A stretch of 64,000 nucleotides of DNA from Sedimentisphaerales bacterium (GCA_016927855.1 JAFGLV010000162.1:45785-109784), one strand, 5' to 3'; shown: positions 1 through 8,742, counted from the stretch's first letter. A program made the numbers and translations. The notes: generated by a model not told the origin, from the letters alone.

Positions 1-750
1 GAAGGGGAACAGCAGGACGGAAAGCACGATGATGAAGACACCCTGCAAAGCGTCGGTGAGAAAGGCAGCTTCCAAACCCCCCGCGACGGCGTAGACGAGG
101 ACGACGCCGCACACGATCCAGATCAGGATGTTTGCATCGATATGGGAAAACAGCCTGCGGGGTTTCTGAAGGCTGAGTTCGTGGAGCTGGTCTTTCTGCT
201 CGGGCGTGAGCGTGTTGTAGTCCCGTGCGTTGAGTTGATCCAGGGCCACCGCCCGGTCGTATTCGGCCCGCTCGGCTTCGGTGAGCGCCTCCAAGGGCTT
301 GGGCGACAAGGCGACCACCGTCTTGGTCATCGCTGCAAATCCCACGGAGATGATGGTCATCATTCCGATCGAGCCAATGATCGCGTAGACGCCCGCGATG
401 GCCTTCGACCCATAGCGCTCCTCGAAGAAGTCCCCCAGGGTCAGGACCCGCAAGCGTCGCATCCACGGCATAACGAGCCAGTACATCGGCGTCGCGACGA
501 GATACAGCAGGGAGCTCCAGACCCCGGCGATGCCGTTGGTGAAGGTCGTCGTTGTCACGCCGACGGCGTTATCGGCCGAGGTGCCCTGGCCGAAGGCGGC
601 GAAGGTCTGGATGAACTTGCCGAAGCGCCTCCCGGCCAGGAAATAATCTTCGGAGTCCTTGATCCGGCGGGCAGACCAAAGGCCAATGCCGATGACGACC
701 GAGAAATAGAGGACGATCACGATGATGTCGATGGCGGACAGGCCAAACAC
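1..750 (-). CDS. sodium:solute symporter (SSS family), C-terminus outside window
   Basis: Reading the minus strand from a GTG gives VFGLSAIDIIVIVLYFSVVI, then the SSS hallmark DYFLAGRRFGK and later VYAVAGGLEAAFLTDALQG, the classic TM5/6-region motif of sodium:solute symporters. Membrane segments alternate with short loops; about 250 N-terminal residues are present and the gene continues beyond the left edge. The GTG at 750 is preferred because GGAGG lies 8 nt upstream, inside the end of the previous gene, whose TGA is one base away. It is the last visible member of the minus-strand operon that starts at 6938. The substrate cannot be read from sequence; the context suggests a sugar acid or other pectin-derived small molecule. 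Confidence 0.9.
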   Translation of the reverse strand, partial: MFGLSAIDIIVIVLYFSVVIGIGLWSARRIKDSEDYFLAGRRFGKFIQTFAAFGQGTSADNAVGVTTTTFTNGIAGVWSSLLYLVATPMYWLVMPWMRRLRVLTLGDFFEERYGSKAIAGVYAIIGSIGMMTIISVGFAAMTKTVVALSPKPLEALTEAERAEYDRAVALDQLNARDYNTLTPEQKDQLHELSLQKPRRLFSHIDANILIWIVCGVVLVYAVAGGLEAAFLTDALQGVFIIVLSVLLFPF

Positions 751-751
751 G

Positions 752-1816
752 TCACGCGCCTCCTGCCTTAGCGTCTGGCCGCAGATTGCCTACCGCCTCG
801 AAGATCGCGTCGATCCGTTCGTCCGTGACGGTGTCGTCCATATTGATGCAGCAGATACCCGTCAGGGTCGGATCGCGCGATGCCTGAGCCAGCTCCCCGA
901 TCATTTGTTTGATTCGTTCGGGGCTCTGTTCCCTGAGCCGCACCGGGTCCAGACGCAGGTTCAGAAATGTCGCAGGCAGGTGGTCCCGCATCACCCCGAC
1001 GTCACCGCCGGCGCCGACGTCCACGAAGTGCAGGCTGGGAATCCTGGCGTACGACGCGGCGTACCGGTGAGGATCGGGACCGCAGTAGTGCACGCCAAAG
1101 GCCGGATAGCGTCGGCTCCATTGCACGTCATACTCCAGCAGGAATCTCTCGTAGTCCCTCTCGGAGATCATGGTGTGCGTGCATTCCGAGTGCAGCACCA
1201 CCGGCTCGCGCAAATGGCGTACATTGCGGTTCACGGAGATCGAACTGGTCCCCGTCCTGGCCATCACGAAATCCACGAATCGGGTAATGACCTGCGCAAT
1301 CTTCGCGAACTCCCGTCTAACGTGCTCCGGGTCTGTATACATGTCGATGAACAAATCCTGCCCCCGCAGGTCTAGCGCGATATTCAGTATCCCCGCGAAG
1401 TTGACGTCTCCGGTGACATACCCATGTCTTTGTTCAAGGTGGTCGCACAACATCTCGAACGTCTTGAAGGCCTTGCTGGCAAACGCTGCGTCCGGATCGA
1501 CACGCAGCCGTTCCTGGTGGGCCGGGATCACCTGAGGCGGATGACCGTCGCGATATTCGACTCTGCAACCCAGCATTTCCTGAAGCAAATACCCGGCGGC
1601 GAGATGGATGGGCCCGACCTCGGGCCGGGATTCCTTCGATCCCAGACCATGCTGTCCCCAGCGTTCGTACAGCACGCGTTCCATCTTGGCCTCCGCTTCC
1701 ACGCGTCGGGCCGGATGATAGAAGAAGTCACGATCGAACGTGAGGCCCGTATGGCGATGCCACCATTCAGGCGCCAATACGATGTCTACCGGATAGATCG
1801 GGCCGATCTTACTCAT
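752..1816 (-). CDS. URO-D superfamily protein (cobamide-methyltransferase-like)
   Basis: 354 aa, soluble, no signal peptide. The fold is that of uroporphyrinogen decarboxylase and the MtaA/MtbA methyltransferases: a TIM barrel with a late VHYCGPD segment. The H-x-C pair matches the zinc/thiol-binding motif of the methyltransferase branch and is not expected in haem-pathway HemE. The C-terminal part (GICCINMDDTVTDERIDAI) resembles the family's last barrel strand. It starts 9 bp after the upstream URO-D-like gene and its stop is one base from the symporter GTG, so all three are probably co-transcribed. Substrate is unknown; members of this superfamily beside sugar genes are unlikely to serve haem synthesis. 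Confidence 0.8.
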   Translation of the reverse strand: MSKIGPIYPVDIVLAPEWWHRHTGLTFDRDFFYHPARRVEAEAKMERVLYERWGQHGLGSKESRPEVGPIHLAAGYLLQEMLGCRVEYRDGHPPQVIPAHQERLRVDPDAAFASKAFKTFEMLCDHLEQRHGYVTGDVNFAGILNIALDLRGQDLFIDMYTDPEHVRREFAKIAQVITRFVDFVMARTGTSSISVNRNVRHLREPVVLHSECTHTMISERDYERFLLEYDVQWSRRYPAFGVHYCGPDPHRYAASYARIPSLHFVDVGAGGDVGVMRDHLPATFLNLRLDPVRLREQSPERIKQMIGELAQASRDPTLTGICCINMDDTVTDERIDAIFEAVGNLRPDAKAGGA

Positions 1817-1825
1817 GACTGTCTG

Positions 1826-2962
1826 CTACACCTGGCATATTTCATGCACCGCGTGGTAGACTTCCGCCTGTTCCTCCGGCGTTTGACCATACGTGACCAC
1901 GATGAGCTTCAATCCCGGCTTCCAGAGGGCCTTGACGCATTCCAGCACCGTCTCCTTGTCGCCAACCATGCGGGCGTTGAGCGCGACGCCGCTGCCCGCG
2001 AACACCTCGGAGAACTGAGCCGGGTCGTTCGGATCGGGGTCCGTCTGGGCAGTGAAGGCGCCGTCGACCATGACGACGCCGGGAATGTCACGCACAATTG
2101 CCGCCTTGTCCACCCAGGTCCCGCAGGAGTGGACCGCCGGGCCGCCGAAGGCGCCGCCGCATGCGCTCAGGCCGGGAACGCCGAATTGGGCGTACTGCGC
2201 CGGGCTCAGCAACGTCATCACGTCATCGCTCATGCCCAGTGCGGAAAACGCCCGGCTGCTGGCGAATCCGTGTCCCGGCCAGGCAATCGCGTCGCCGATC
2301 AGTTCCAACTGTTTCCTGCAAAAGTCGACCTGGAGGGGCACAAACCTGTCGAGTACTCGAGTGAGAATCTCAGGGCAATCCAGGAAGCTCACGTAGAAAC
2401 TGTTCGTCTCGATGAGGAACGACAGCGCGTTGAGCGGCGATTGCGTGTCCGTCAGACTGATGGGAATCCTGCCTCGCGTGGCATCGAGGAAACACTCGAT
2501 CATTTTCAAGGTGTGCCGGCCTATCGCTGTTTCCTCGATCGGCACCGCCGCCTTGACCAGAAGGTCGTCAAGGCTGCCGAAGGCATGGGGCATGACGGGA
2601 GCTTGATTGTCCGGCCACACATAGTCGACGCCGAACGCGCTGGCGAGCGTGCCGATCCCATACCAGGGCTCGAGGAAATTCGCGATGTCGGCCGCGTACG
2701 CCGTGCTTGCCTGTAGCGCCCCAAGCTGATGGGCCAACGACGCCTCCATATCCTTGCACATCCAGGAGAAGCAGGCCGGCACGCGAAATCGGCGATACAC
2801 CGCTACGCCGCTCCGCGCTTGCCAGAAACGACGGTTGCGTTCGAGCAGCGCGGCTTCATAATCGGCATAGGCATCGAAATCGAAACGGTCCGGCGCGACG
2901 GGCGTGACCTCAGTGCCCTGGGCGTCTGCTGATTCCGTATTGAACTCGTTCACGTTTGTCAT
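1826..2962 (-). CDS. URO-D superfamily protein (second copy)
   Basis: 378 aa from the ATG at 2962 (MTNVNEFNTESADAQ). A longer reading from 3019 would start inside a dispersed palindromic repeat and is rejected. The N-terminal 60 residues are polar, followed by a URO-D-like barrel with SLTDTQSPLNALSFL (substrate-phosphate-loop-like region) and VHSCGTWVDK, again an H-x-C zinc-type motif. Only moderately similar to the neighbouring copy, so these are diverged paralogues, not a recent duplication. It lies between an SSS symporter and the second URO-D-like gene. Function is inferred only to the level of a methyl- or carboxyl-transfer enzyme acting on an imported organic acid or methylated sugar. 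Confidence 0.8.
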   Translation of the reverse strand: MTNVNEFNTESADAQGTEVTPVAPDRFDFDAYADYEAALLERNRRFWQARSGVAVYRRFRVPACFSWMCKDMEASLAHQLGALQASTAYAADIANFLEPWYGIGTLASAFGVDYVWPDNQAPVMPHAFGSLDDLLVKAAVPIEETAIGRHTLKMIECFLDATRGRIPISLTDTQSPLNALSFLIETNSFYVSFLDCPEILTRVLDRFVPLQVDFCRKQLELIGDAIAWPGHGFASSRAFSALGMSDDVMTLLSPAQYAQFGVPGLSACGGAFGGPAVHSCGTWVDKAAIVRDIPGVVMVDGAFTAQTDPDPNDPAQFSEVFAGSGVALNARMVGDKETVLECVKALWKPGLKLIVVTYGQTPEEQAEVYHAVHEICQV

Positions 2963-2983
2963 GATGTTCCGTCGTGACACTTT

Positions 2984-3035
2984 CAGGGGCAACCCCTTGT
3001 GGTTGCCCAGGGCGGGCACGGGGACCCGCCCCTAC
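2984..3035. repeat. palindromic repeat, GGGGCAACCCC family, copy 1
   Basis: Two hairpin units in tandem: GGGCAACCCCTTGTGGTTGCCC and GGCGGGCACGGGGACCCGCC, ending CCTAC. The same unit recurs at 14402, 40653, 62596 and 63816. It lies between two genes of the minus operon, so it could form a transcript-stabilising hairpin between symporter and URO-D-like mRNA. Confidence 0.9.
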
Positions 3036-3045
3036 AGTGGGTCCG

Positions 3046-4605
3046 CTACACGTGGCGGCGAGCCAGCCAGCCGTACAACGTCATCTGCCGGGTATCCTTG
3101 TCCGCGCGGAAGAAGAAGCTCGCGACGTAGCCGACCGCGAAGAGCACGAGGTGGCTGTAGACGCCCAGCATGTACTTGTGCTGTGAGAAATTGAGCCGGC
3201 CCAGGTCGAGGATGCGCTGCTTCTCAGGACCTCCCAGGTCGAACTTGGTGCTCGTCAGCAGCGCGTAGGCGGTGAAGAGAATGCACGCGACGATCCCGAC
3301 GGTGAGCCCTTTGCGGTTGGTGCGCACCGTGAAGAAGGCCAGGGCAAAGATGCCGGCGATGCCGCCGGAGAAGATCGCGTACAGCGCGAAGATGGTCCCG
3401 AGGACCGCCTCGCCGCCAAAATGGACGTAGAGACACGCGATGCCGATCGCGAACAGGCCGCAGACGACGACGATGATCTTGCCGAGGGTCAGGCATTGCC
3501 TGTCGGTGGCGTCGGGTTTGAAGCGCCGATAATAATCTTCCACGCCGACCGCCGCGAGGCAATTGAGGTCCGAGTCCAGGCTCGACATCGCCGCCGAGAT
3601 CAGCGCCGCTAAGATCAGGCCGGTCACGCCCGGCGGCAGTTGCGACATGATGAAATACGGAAACACCTTGTCGCCTGTCACACCCGCGGGCAGTTGCATC
3701 GCAGGTTGCTGGTAGTAAGCCCAAAGCAGCGTGCCGATGAAGATGAACAGCGTCCAGACAGGCACGCACAGCAGCGTGCCCATCAGCGCGGCGCGGATAG
3801 CGCTCTTGTCCGACTTGGCCACCAGGAAGCGCTGCACGATCGTCTGGTCGGTGCCGTACTTCTGAATCGCGTAGAAGACGCCGTTGATCGCCATGACCCA
3901 GAACGTCAGGCGCGTGAAGCTCCAGTCGTAAGGTCCGACGCTCATCTTGCCGTTTTCCCAGGCGCGCTGGAGCAGCGCGGCCGGACCCGCCTGGGCGCCG
4001 AACAGCAGGACCAACGTGCAGATCAGGCCTCCGCCGACCAGGATGCAGCCTTGGATCACGTCCGACCAGATCACCGCCTCGATGCCGCCGACCAATGTGT
4101 AGACGATCGTGACGAGCCCCAGTGCGATAATCAGGTGATAGGTGTTCATGCCGGTCATGGATGCGAGCGCCAGCGCCAGGAGATAGAACACGGAGCCCAT
4201 CTTGGTGAAGTGCGCCATGATGAAGGCCAGCGAGCTGTAGAGGCGCGCGAAATAGCCGAAGCGCTTCTCGAAGTACTCGTAGGCGCTGAGCCCGATGAAG
4301 TGACGATACATTGGCACGATGAACCAGACGATGCCGACCAGCACCACCGGTACGGCCAGACCCTGCACGAGTCGAATCCAGTTGCCGCTGAAGCCTTCGC
4401 CGGGGTAGGCCAGGAAGGTGACGCTGCTGATGAGCGTCGCGAGAACCGAGAGACCGATCGCCCAGGTGGGAACGGACCGCCCGCCGGCGAAATACTCGTT
4501 CGTGGACGTCTGGCGGCGCGAGAAGTACACACCCAGCGCGACGATAACCGCCAGGTAGCAGCCGACGACCGCGTAGTCGATCCAGTGCAGGCTCTCTTGC
4601 GGCAT
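3046..4605 (-). CDS. sodium:solute symporter (SSS family)
   Basis: 519 aa, about 13 hydrophobic segments. Diagnostic motifs are TNEYFAGGRSVPTWAIG near residue 35, VGGIEAVIWSDVIQG in the middle, GTDQTIVQRFL and AALISAAMSSLDSDLN, the sodium-binding region of TM8. ATG at 4605 has AAAGG 8 nt upstream. It follows the four-carbon acid kinase by 12 bp, so it is likely the importer for that pathway's substrate (inference from position). It belongs to the same family as the truncated symporter at the left edge but is a separate paralogue. Confidence 0.93.
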   Translation of the reverse strand: MPQESLHWIDYAVVGCYLAVIVALGVYFSRRQTSTNEYFAGGRSVPTWAIGLSVLATLISSVTFLAYPGEGFSGNWIRLVQGLAVPVVLVGIVWFIVPMYRHFIGLSAYEYFEKRFGYFARLYSSLAFIMAHFTKMGSVFYLLALALASMTGMNTYHLIIALGLVTIVYTLVGGIEAVIWSDVIQGCILVGGGLICTLVLLFGAQAGPAALLQRAWENGKMSVGPYDWSFTRLTFWVMAINGVFYAIQKYGTDQTIVQRFLVAKSDKSAIRAALMGTLLCVPVWTLFIFIGTLLWAYYQQPAMQLPAGVTGDKVFPYFIMSQLPPGVTGLILAALISAAMSSLDSDLNCLAAVGVEDYYRRFKPDATDRQCLTLGKIIVVVCGLFAIGIACLYVHFGGEAVLGTIFALYAIFSGGIAGIFALAFFTVRTNRKGLTVGIVACILFTAYALLTSTKFDLGGPEKQRILDLGRLNFSQHKYMLGVYSHLVLFAVGYVASFFFRADKDTRQMTLYGWLARRHV

Positions 4606-4617
4606 GACACGACCTTT

Positions 4618-5847
4618 CTATGTCAGAGTCAACAACTCCTCGGGCCAGGGATAGCTGCCTGGTTTGAGGGTGACCGTCCGGTCGGGCATTTTCGTCACGG
4701 CCAAGCGCACGACGCCGGGTGCGTATTCGCCTTGCACGTCCAGCGTGTCCCAGCCCAGGCGACGCAAAATCGCGCTGGCGGTGGCTCCGCCTTCGATGAA
4801 CAACTCGCCGATTTCCGTCCGCTCGACAACGCGTTGAACCGTCACGGCCATCCGCGTCCTGACGTCCAAAGCCGACAGACTGTTGCGCTCCGCCGCCCGA
4901 CCGACCGCGACGACGGCGCACCTGCTCGCAGCTAGTGCCGTCACTATATCGCTCGTCCACTGCCCAAGCAAGCCTGGGGCACGCTCAGGCATAAGACACA
5001 CTGGCATATCCACATGCGCGGGTTGAGAACCCGCCCTGCGCTTGCTGCCGCACACAAACAGCTTCGGTGCCTTGGTGGGTCTCAACATGTCCCGAGTGCC
5101 GGTCTGATGCGAAGGCGAGCGCCTGTCGAGAATGGCCTGAAAGAAATCCGCTCCGCCGGCCGCGAGAGTGTCATCGTCCAGGCACCCGGACCATTGGGCC
5201 AGGTCGGCAACCGTCCTGGCCTGCGCGACCACGATCCCAGTCTCTTCTCCCAGGTAAGCTGCAGGATCGAGCACGTGGAGCGCGGGTGGCAGCCTCAAGC
5301 TAGAGCGGAGCGCCGGCTTGGGGAAGGGTTCCCCGGGGCCGGCCATCCCCAAGTCTCCCGGCGCGCCGGGCGACTTGAGGCTGCCACCCGACGAAGCGCT
5401 GAGCAAATCCGCGATCGAGCTGGACCGGGCCGGGTGCTCGGGATCTTGCGCGAATTCCGTCTCGTCCAGAGGGACACCGTTGATGTAGTAGCGACCGTCT
5501 ACGATGATCCGGCCCTTCGAGGGATTGGCGGGAGCGAGGATGGTTCGTCTCTTGCCCAAGGCTTCCATCAGCGTTTCCAACTCGGCGCCGACGTTGCCAC
5601 GCAATACGGAATCCACTTTCTTGAAATGCCACTGTACCGGCAGCGCGCGTAGACGACCTGCAATGTCTTTGAGGATGCTGCGGGCGGTATCGCCGGGAAG
5701 GCTGCGAGTGTCCGTGTCGATGGTGACCAGGTCGGCGCCGGCCTTGGGATTCGGCGTCATCTGGACTTGGGCGCTCAGGCCGCGTCGCCACCCGATGGCT
5801 GCGATCTCGGCCGCACCGGTGATGTCGTCGGCTATCACCGCGATCAT
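4618..5847 (-). CDS. four-carbon acid sugar kinase (DUF1537/OtnK-DtnK family)
   Basis: 409 aa starting MIAVIADDITGAAEIAA, the DUF1537 N-terminal signature; HFKKVDSVLRGNVG and the C-terminal EGGATASAILRRLGW are also family motifs. Known members phosphorylate D-threonate, L-threonate or D-erythronate at O4. The ATG overlaps the stop of the upstream PdxA-like gene (ATGA), and such kinase-PdxA2 pairs convert threonate to dihydroxyacetone phosphate. Odd feature: residues of roughly 150-187 are encoded by a 114-bp inverted-repeat element with 15-bp ends inserted in frame, between the SIADLLSAS segment and the LDPAAYLGEETG segment. The two conserved ends are intact, so the enzyme may still work with the insert as a surface loop. 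Confidence 0.88.
   Translation of the reverse strand: MIAVIADDITGAAEIAAIGWRRGLSAQVQMTPNPKAGADLVTIDTDTRSLPGDTARSILKDIAGRLRALPVQWHFKKVDSVLRGNVGAELETLMEALGKRRTILAPANPSKGRIIVDGRYYINGVPLDETEFAQDPEHPARSSSIADLLSASSGGSLKSPGAPGDLGMAGPGEPFPKPALRSSLRLPPALHVLDPAAYLGEETGIVVAQARTVADLAQWSGCLDDDTLAAGGADFFQAILDRRSPSHQTGTRDMLRPTKAPKLFVCGSKRRAGSQPAHVDMPVCLMPERAPGLLGQWTSDIVTALAASRCAVVAVGRAAERNSLSALDVRTRMAVTVQRVVERTEIGELFIEGGATASAILRRLGWDTLDVQGEYAPGVVRLAVTKMPDRTVTLKPGSYPWPEELLTLT
5285..5398. repeat. 114-bp inverted-repeat element inside the kinase gene
   Basis: Perfect 15-bp terminal inverted repeats, GGTGGCAGCCTCAAG at 5285-5299 and its complement at 5384-5398. The length is exactly 38 codons, so the host frame stays open. 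The interior is itself palindromic around GGGTTCCCCGGGGCC. This is a different family from the GTAG...CTAC elements. Confidence 0.85.
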
Positions 5848-6938
5848 CTCTGCTTCACCTTCGCCAGTTTGACCGCGTACTCGATGGCGTGGATCATGCT
5901 GTCCGGCGACGCGATCCCCTTGCCGGCGATGTCGAAGGCGGTCCCGTGATCGACCGACGTGCGGATGATGGGCAGTCCGAGCGTGATGTTGACGCCGTTG
6001 ACGGACTTCCAGCGGTTGTTCTGCCGGTCCCAGGTGAAACCGATGACCTTGAGTGGAATGTGGCCCTGGTCGTGATACATCGCGACGCAGACGTCGAACC
6101 AGCCGCCCAGCGCCTTGGGAAACAGCGTGTCCGGCGGGATCGGGCCTTCGGCGCGGATGCCCTTGGATTGGGCCTCCCGGACCGCCGGCGCGATCTGCTG
6201 GGCGTCCTCCGATCCGAACAAGCCTCCGTCGCCCGCATGAGGGTTCAGGCCGGCGACGCCGATACGCGGCTGCTCGATGCCGAGCCCTTTGCACGCCTCG
6301 TCTGCCAGCTCGATCACCTTCAGCACTCGGGATTGCGTAATCAGGCCGCTGACCTGGCTCAGCGGCACGTGCGTCGTCACGTGGATGACCCGCAGCTCGC
6401 CATAGACCAGCAGCATGGCATAGTCCTCAGTGCCGGTATAGCGCGCGAAGATCTCGGTGTGCCCCGGAAACGCATGTCCGGCCGCGTTGATCGCCTCTTT
6501 GTGGATCGGTCCGGTGACCACGGCGTCGATCTGCCCGGCCAAGGCCAGCTCGATCGCTTTTTCGATGGCGACGAACGCGGCATGCCCCGCCTCTGGCGAG
6601 ACCTGGCCGCGGATTAGCTTGCCTATGCTACAACCCTCTGGTTGCAGGACGTCAATCGTGGCGAGGGCGTCTCGTCCTTGTTCTTCGTGTCGAGGGCGTC
6701 CCGCCCTCGAATCGCGGGCAGGATGCCCTCGCCACGAGGACACATCCACAACGCGGCGGACCTTCAGGTCCAAACCTGCCATTGGCACGGCCTCGGTGAT
6801 GACCGACATATTCCCGATGAGCACAGGCCGACAGACCGACCGCAGCGACGCGTGGGCCAGAGCCTTGACCGCGATCTCAGGCCCGATGCCGCACGGGTCT
6901 CCCATGGTGACGCCGATGATAGGTCGTTTTTGCTCCAT
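5844..6938 (-). CDS. pdxA2: PdxA-family 4-phosphate dehydrogenase (PdxA2-like)
   Basis: About 364 aa from MEQKRPIIGVTMGDPCGIGP, the conserved PdxA start; an extra 22 codons upstream are possible but unlike the family. Metal/substrate motifs FPGHTEIFARYTGT, VTTHVPLSQV and MYHDQGHIPLKVIGF are all present. PdxA itself acts in vitamin B6 synthesis, whereas PdxA2 oxidises D-threonate or D-erythronate 4-phosphate with decarboxylation to dihydroxyacetone phosphate. The 4-bp overlap with a DUF1537 kinase favours PdxA2. An 82-bp repeat with 12-bp inverted ends (6657-6738) is translated as an arginine-rich loop near residue 70, in a region between VRRVVDVSSW and ATIDVLQPEG. First gene of the minus operon. 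Confidence 0.88.
   Translation of the reverse strand: MEQKRPIIGVTMGDPCGIGPEIAVKALAHASLRSVCRPVLIGNMSVITEAVPMAGLDLKVRRVVDVSSWRGHPARDSRAGRPRHEEQGRDALATIDVLQPEGCSIGKLIRGQVSPEAGHAAFVAIEKAIELALAGQIDAVVTGPIHKEAINAAGHAFPGHTEIFARYTGTEDYAMLLVYGELRVIHVTTHVPLSQVSGLITQSRVLKVIELADEACKGLGIEQPRIGVAGLNPHAGDGGLFGSEDAQQIAPAVREAQSKGIRAEGPIPPDTLFPKALGGWFDVCVAMYHDQGHIPLKVIGFTWDRQNNRWKSVNGVNITLGLPIIRTSVDHGTAFDIAGKGIASPDSMIHAIEYAVKLAKVKQR
6657..6738. repeat. CGTGGCGAGGGC inverted-repeat element inside pdxA2-like gene
   Basis: Ends CGTGGCGAGGGC (6657-6668) and GCCCTCGCCACG are perfect complements; the interior holds a second GGGCGTCCCGCCC hairpin. The same end sequence occurs at 54329-54403. It is read through by the host gene. 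Confidence 0.85.
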
Positions 6939-7029
6939 AGCCGATATTGACAAAGCGCGACGCATGTCGGATAAGACCATAGCGGTTCGGCCATTGATAA
7001 TCAACAGTCAATAGACAACGAGGTCGCCT
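6939..7029. promoter_or_regulatory. divergent intergenic region, possible plus-strand promoter
   Basis: Ninety-one bases separate two divergent operons. TTGACA at 6947-6952 matches a sigma-70 -35 box; a 17-nt spacer leads to GATAAG, a weak -10. No clear operator symmetry and no minus-strand consensus were found. Assignment is tentative. Confidence 0.35.
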
Positions 7030-8526
7030 ATGAGCACAGGACCCAAATCCACCCTTGTCGAACGACTTGATGCCTTGTACGAGTACGACCGCGAGCCCGT
7101 CACCGAGGACAAGCTGTACGGCTGGCGCACCTTCATCGCCATGTTCTCCAGCGAGCACATCGCCGGGACCGAGTTTGTCCTGGGGACCCTGTTGGTGATG
7201 CACGGCGTCAGTGCCTTTGACGTATTTGTCGGACTGGCGCTCGGCAATCTGCTGGCCGTGCTCAGTTGGGCGCTGATGTGTGCCCCTGTCGGCGTCAAGG
7301 AACGGCTGACCAGCTATTGGTTGATTCGCAAGGTGGCCGGACCTTATCCGACTATTCTCTATTGCGCGTTGTTTGCCTTGGTCTTCTGTCTTTTGGCGGG
7401 TTCGATGGTGAACGTGTCCACCACCGCGGTTTCGCTCACGGTCGGGATCGACAGTCCCAATTATGACGCAGGGGACCGAGTGCCGAGCCTGCCTTGGATT
7501 GCCATTGCAATTGGCGTGGGAACGGTGATCGCCGTGCTGGCGGTCCTGGGGTTCGAACGCCTGGCGCATTTTGCCAAGGTGGTGGCGCCCTGGATGCCGT
7601 TCGTGTTTCTGGCCGGAGGTATCGTGTCCCTGCGCTCCCTGGGGGTCACCGGGCTGGGCAATTTCTGGGAGATCGCCAACGAGAAGATCTGGACCGGAAT
7701 GCCCAAAGAAGGAGAAATTCCCTATAGCTTTTGGCACTGCGTGGGCCTGGCCTGGCTCTGTAACATCTCTCAACACATGGGCATGGGGGACGTCACCATC
7801 TTTCGCTACGCGAAAAAGTGGCAGATGGGCTTTTGCTCGGCCTTTGGCATGTTCATCGGTCACTACATGGCCTGGATCGCCTCCGGCATCATGTGTGCCG
7901 CCTTCATCCATGCCGAAACCGCGGCCGGTGTGAAAGACCCGAATGCCACGCCCGGCGCGATTGCCTGGTTGGGCGCCGGGTATGCAGGTATCGTCTGTGT
8001 CGTGTTAGCCGGCTGGACCACCGCCAACCCCACGCTCTATCGGGCCGGGCTGGCCTTCCAGGTGGCTACGCCCAACTGGCGCCGTTGGGTGATGACCTTG
8101 ATTGCCGGCGTGCTCATGGTCATCACCGCCTGTATTCCGGCGGTCGTAAAGTACCTGGATCGTATCGTGGCCTACTACGGATTGTTCTTCATGCCGTTGG
8201 GCGCGTTTATCTTCATTGATTTCTGGGTGTTTCCGCGTCTGGGATTGACCAAGTACTATGCCGAGCGCAGACGGCTTCTGTTCAGTTGGCCGGCACTGGT
8301 GGGGTGGTTCGGCTCTTTCGGTATCAGTTTCGTCCTCTACGCCAAAGACAACTATGATTTCATGGGCTGGGCCAATACCAGGCTTCCCGCCTCCCTGGCC
8401 AACTACCGTACGGATCTCTTTCAATTAGCCTTGCCTGCATGGGTCATGGCCGTGACACTTTACACCGTCTGCAGCCTCATCCAACAGAAACTCTCTCCCG
8501 CGTCCACCCTCGAAGGAAACCTCTAA
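7030..8526 (+). CDS. NCS1-type (purine/cytosine permease-like) transporter
   Basis: 498 aa with about 12 membrane segments. An acidic/aromatic N-terminus (VTEDKLYGWRTFIAMFSSEH) precedes TM1, and the repeat-like hydrophobic pattern with GWTTANPTLYRAGLAF in the second half fits the cytosine/purine/allantoin permease family. Its stop overlaps the ATG of a 63-aa membrane protein, and a cytoplasmic alpha-L-rhamnosidase follows, so the natural substrate may be a rhamnose-containing nucleoside-like or oligosaccharide compound rather than a nucleobase. Family assignment is good, substrate unknown. Confidence 0.82.
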   Translation: MSTGPKSTLVERLDALYEYDREPVTEDKLYGWRTFIAMFSSEHIAGTEFVLGTLLVMHGVSAFDVFVGLALGNLLAVLSWALMCAPVGVKERLTSYWLIRKVAGPYPTILYCALFALVFCLLAGSMVNVSTTAVSLTVGIDSPNYDAGDRVPSLPWIAIAIGVGTVIAVLAVLGFERLAHFAKVVAPWMPFVFLAGGIVSLRSLGVTGLGNFWEIANEKIWTGMPKEGEIPYSFWHCVGLAWLCNISQHMGMGDVTIFRYAKKWQMGFCSAFGMFIGHYMAWIASGIMCAAFIHAETAAGVKDPNATPGAIAWLGAGYAGIVCVVLAGWTTANPTLYRAGLAFQVATPNWRRWVMTLIAGVLMVITACIPAVVKYLDRIVAYYGLFFMPLGAFIFIDFWVFPRLGLTKYYAERRRLLFSWPALVGWFGSFGISFVLYAKDNYDFMGWANTRLPASLANYRTDLFQLALPAWVMAVTLYTVCSLIQQKLSPASTLEGNL

Positions 8527-8717
8527 TGACTGCACAGACGCGACTTATCCTAAAAATGGTCTCTTACCTGGGACTGGCCGTCTCGATCGTACCTGCATTT
8601 CTATTCTTTACCGGCGTCTTGTCCAAGCAGACCTATTTCCACCTGATGATTGCGGGCATGGTGATGTGGTTTGGCACGGCCGCCTTCTGGGTCAAACGGG
8701 ACCATCTGGGCCAATGA
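8526..8717 (+). CDS. small two-helix membrane protein
   Basis: 63 aa, MTAQTRLILKMVSYLGLAVS followed by two hydrophobic segments at about residues 8-29 and 38-55 and a charged VKRDHLGQ tail. The ATG overlaps the preceding TAA (TAATG), indicating translational coupling to the NCS1-type permease. Not recognised as a named family; it is probably an accessory subunit or stabiliser of that carrier. The next gene starts 25 bp downstream. Confidence 0.72.
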   Translation: MTAQTRLILKMVSYLGLAVSIVPAFLFFTGVLSKQTYFHLMIAGMVMWFGTAAFWVKRDHLGQ

Positions 8718-8742
8718 GACTCCACGCGATCTGGATGTGAGC

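Noticed and set aside
142..771. Plus-strand ORF of 209 aa
   Set aside because: Opposite strand reads a clear SSS symporter; the plus translation is low-complexity and has no family features.
752..1816. HemE (haem biosynthesis)
   Set aside because: H-x-C zinc-type motif and sugar-operon context; three diverged copies in one window.
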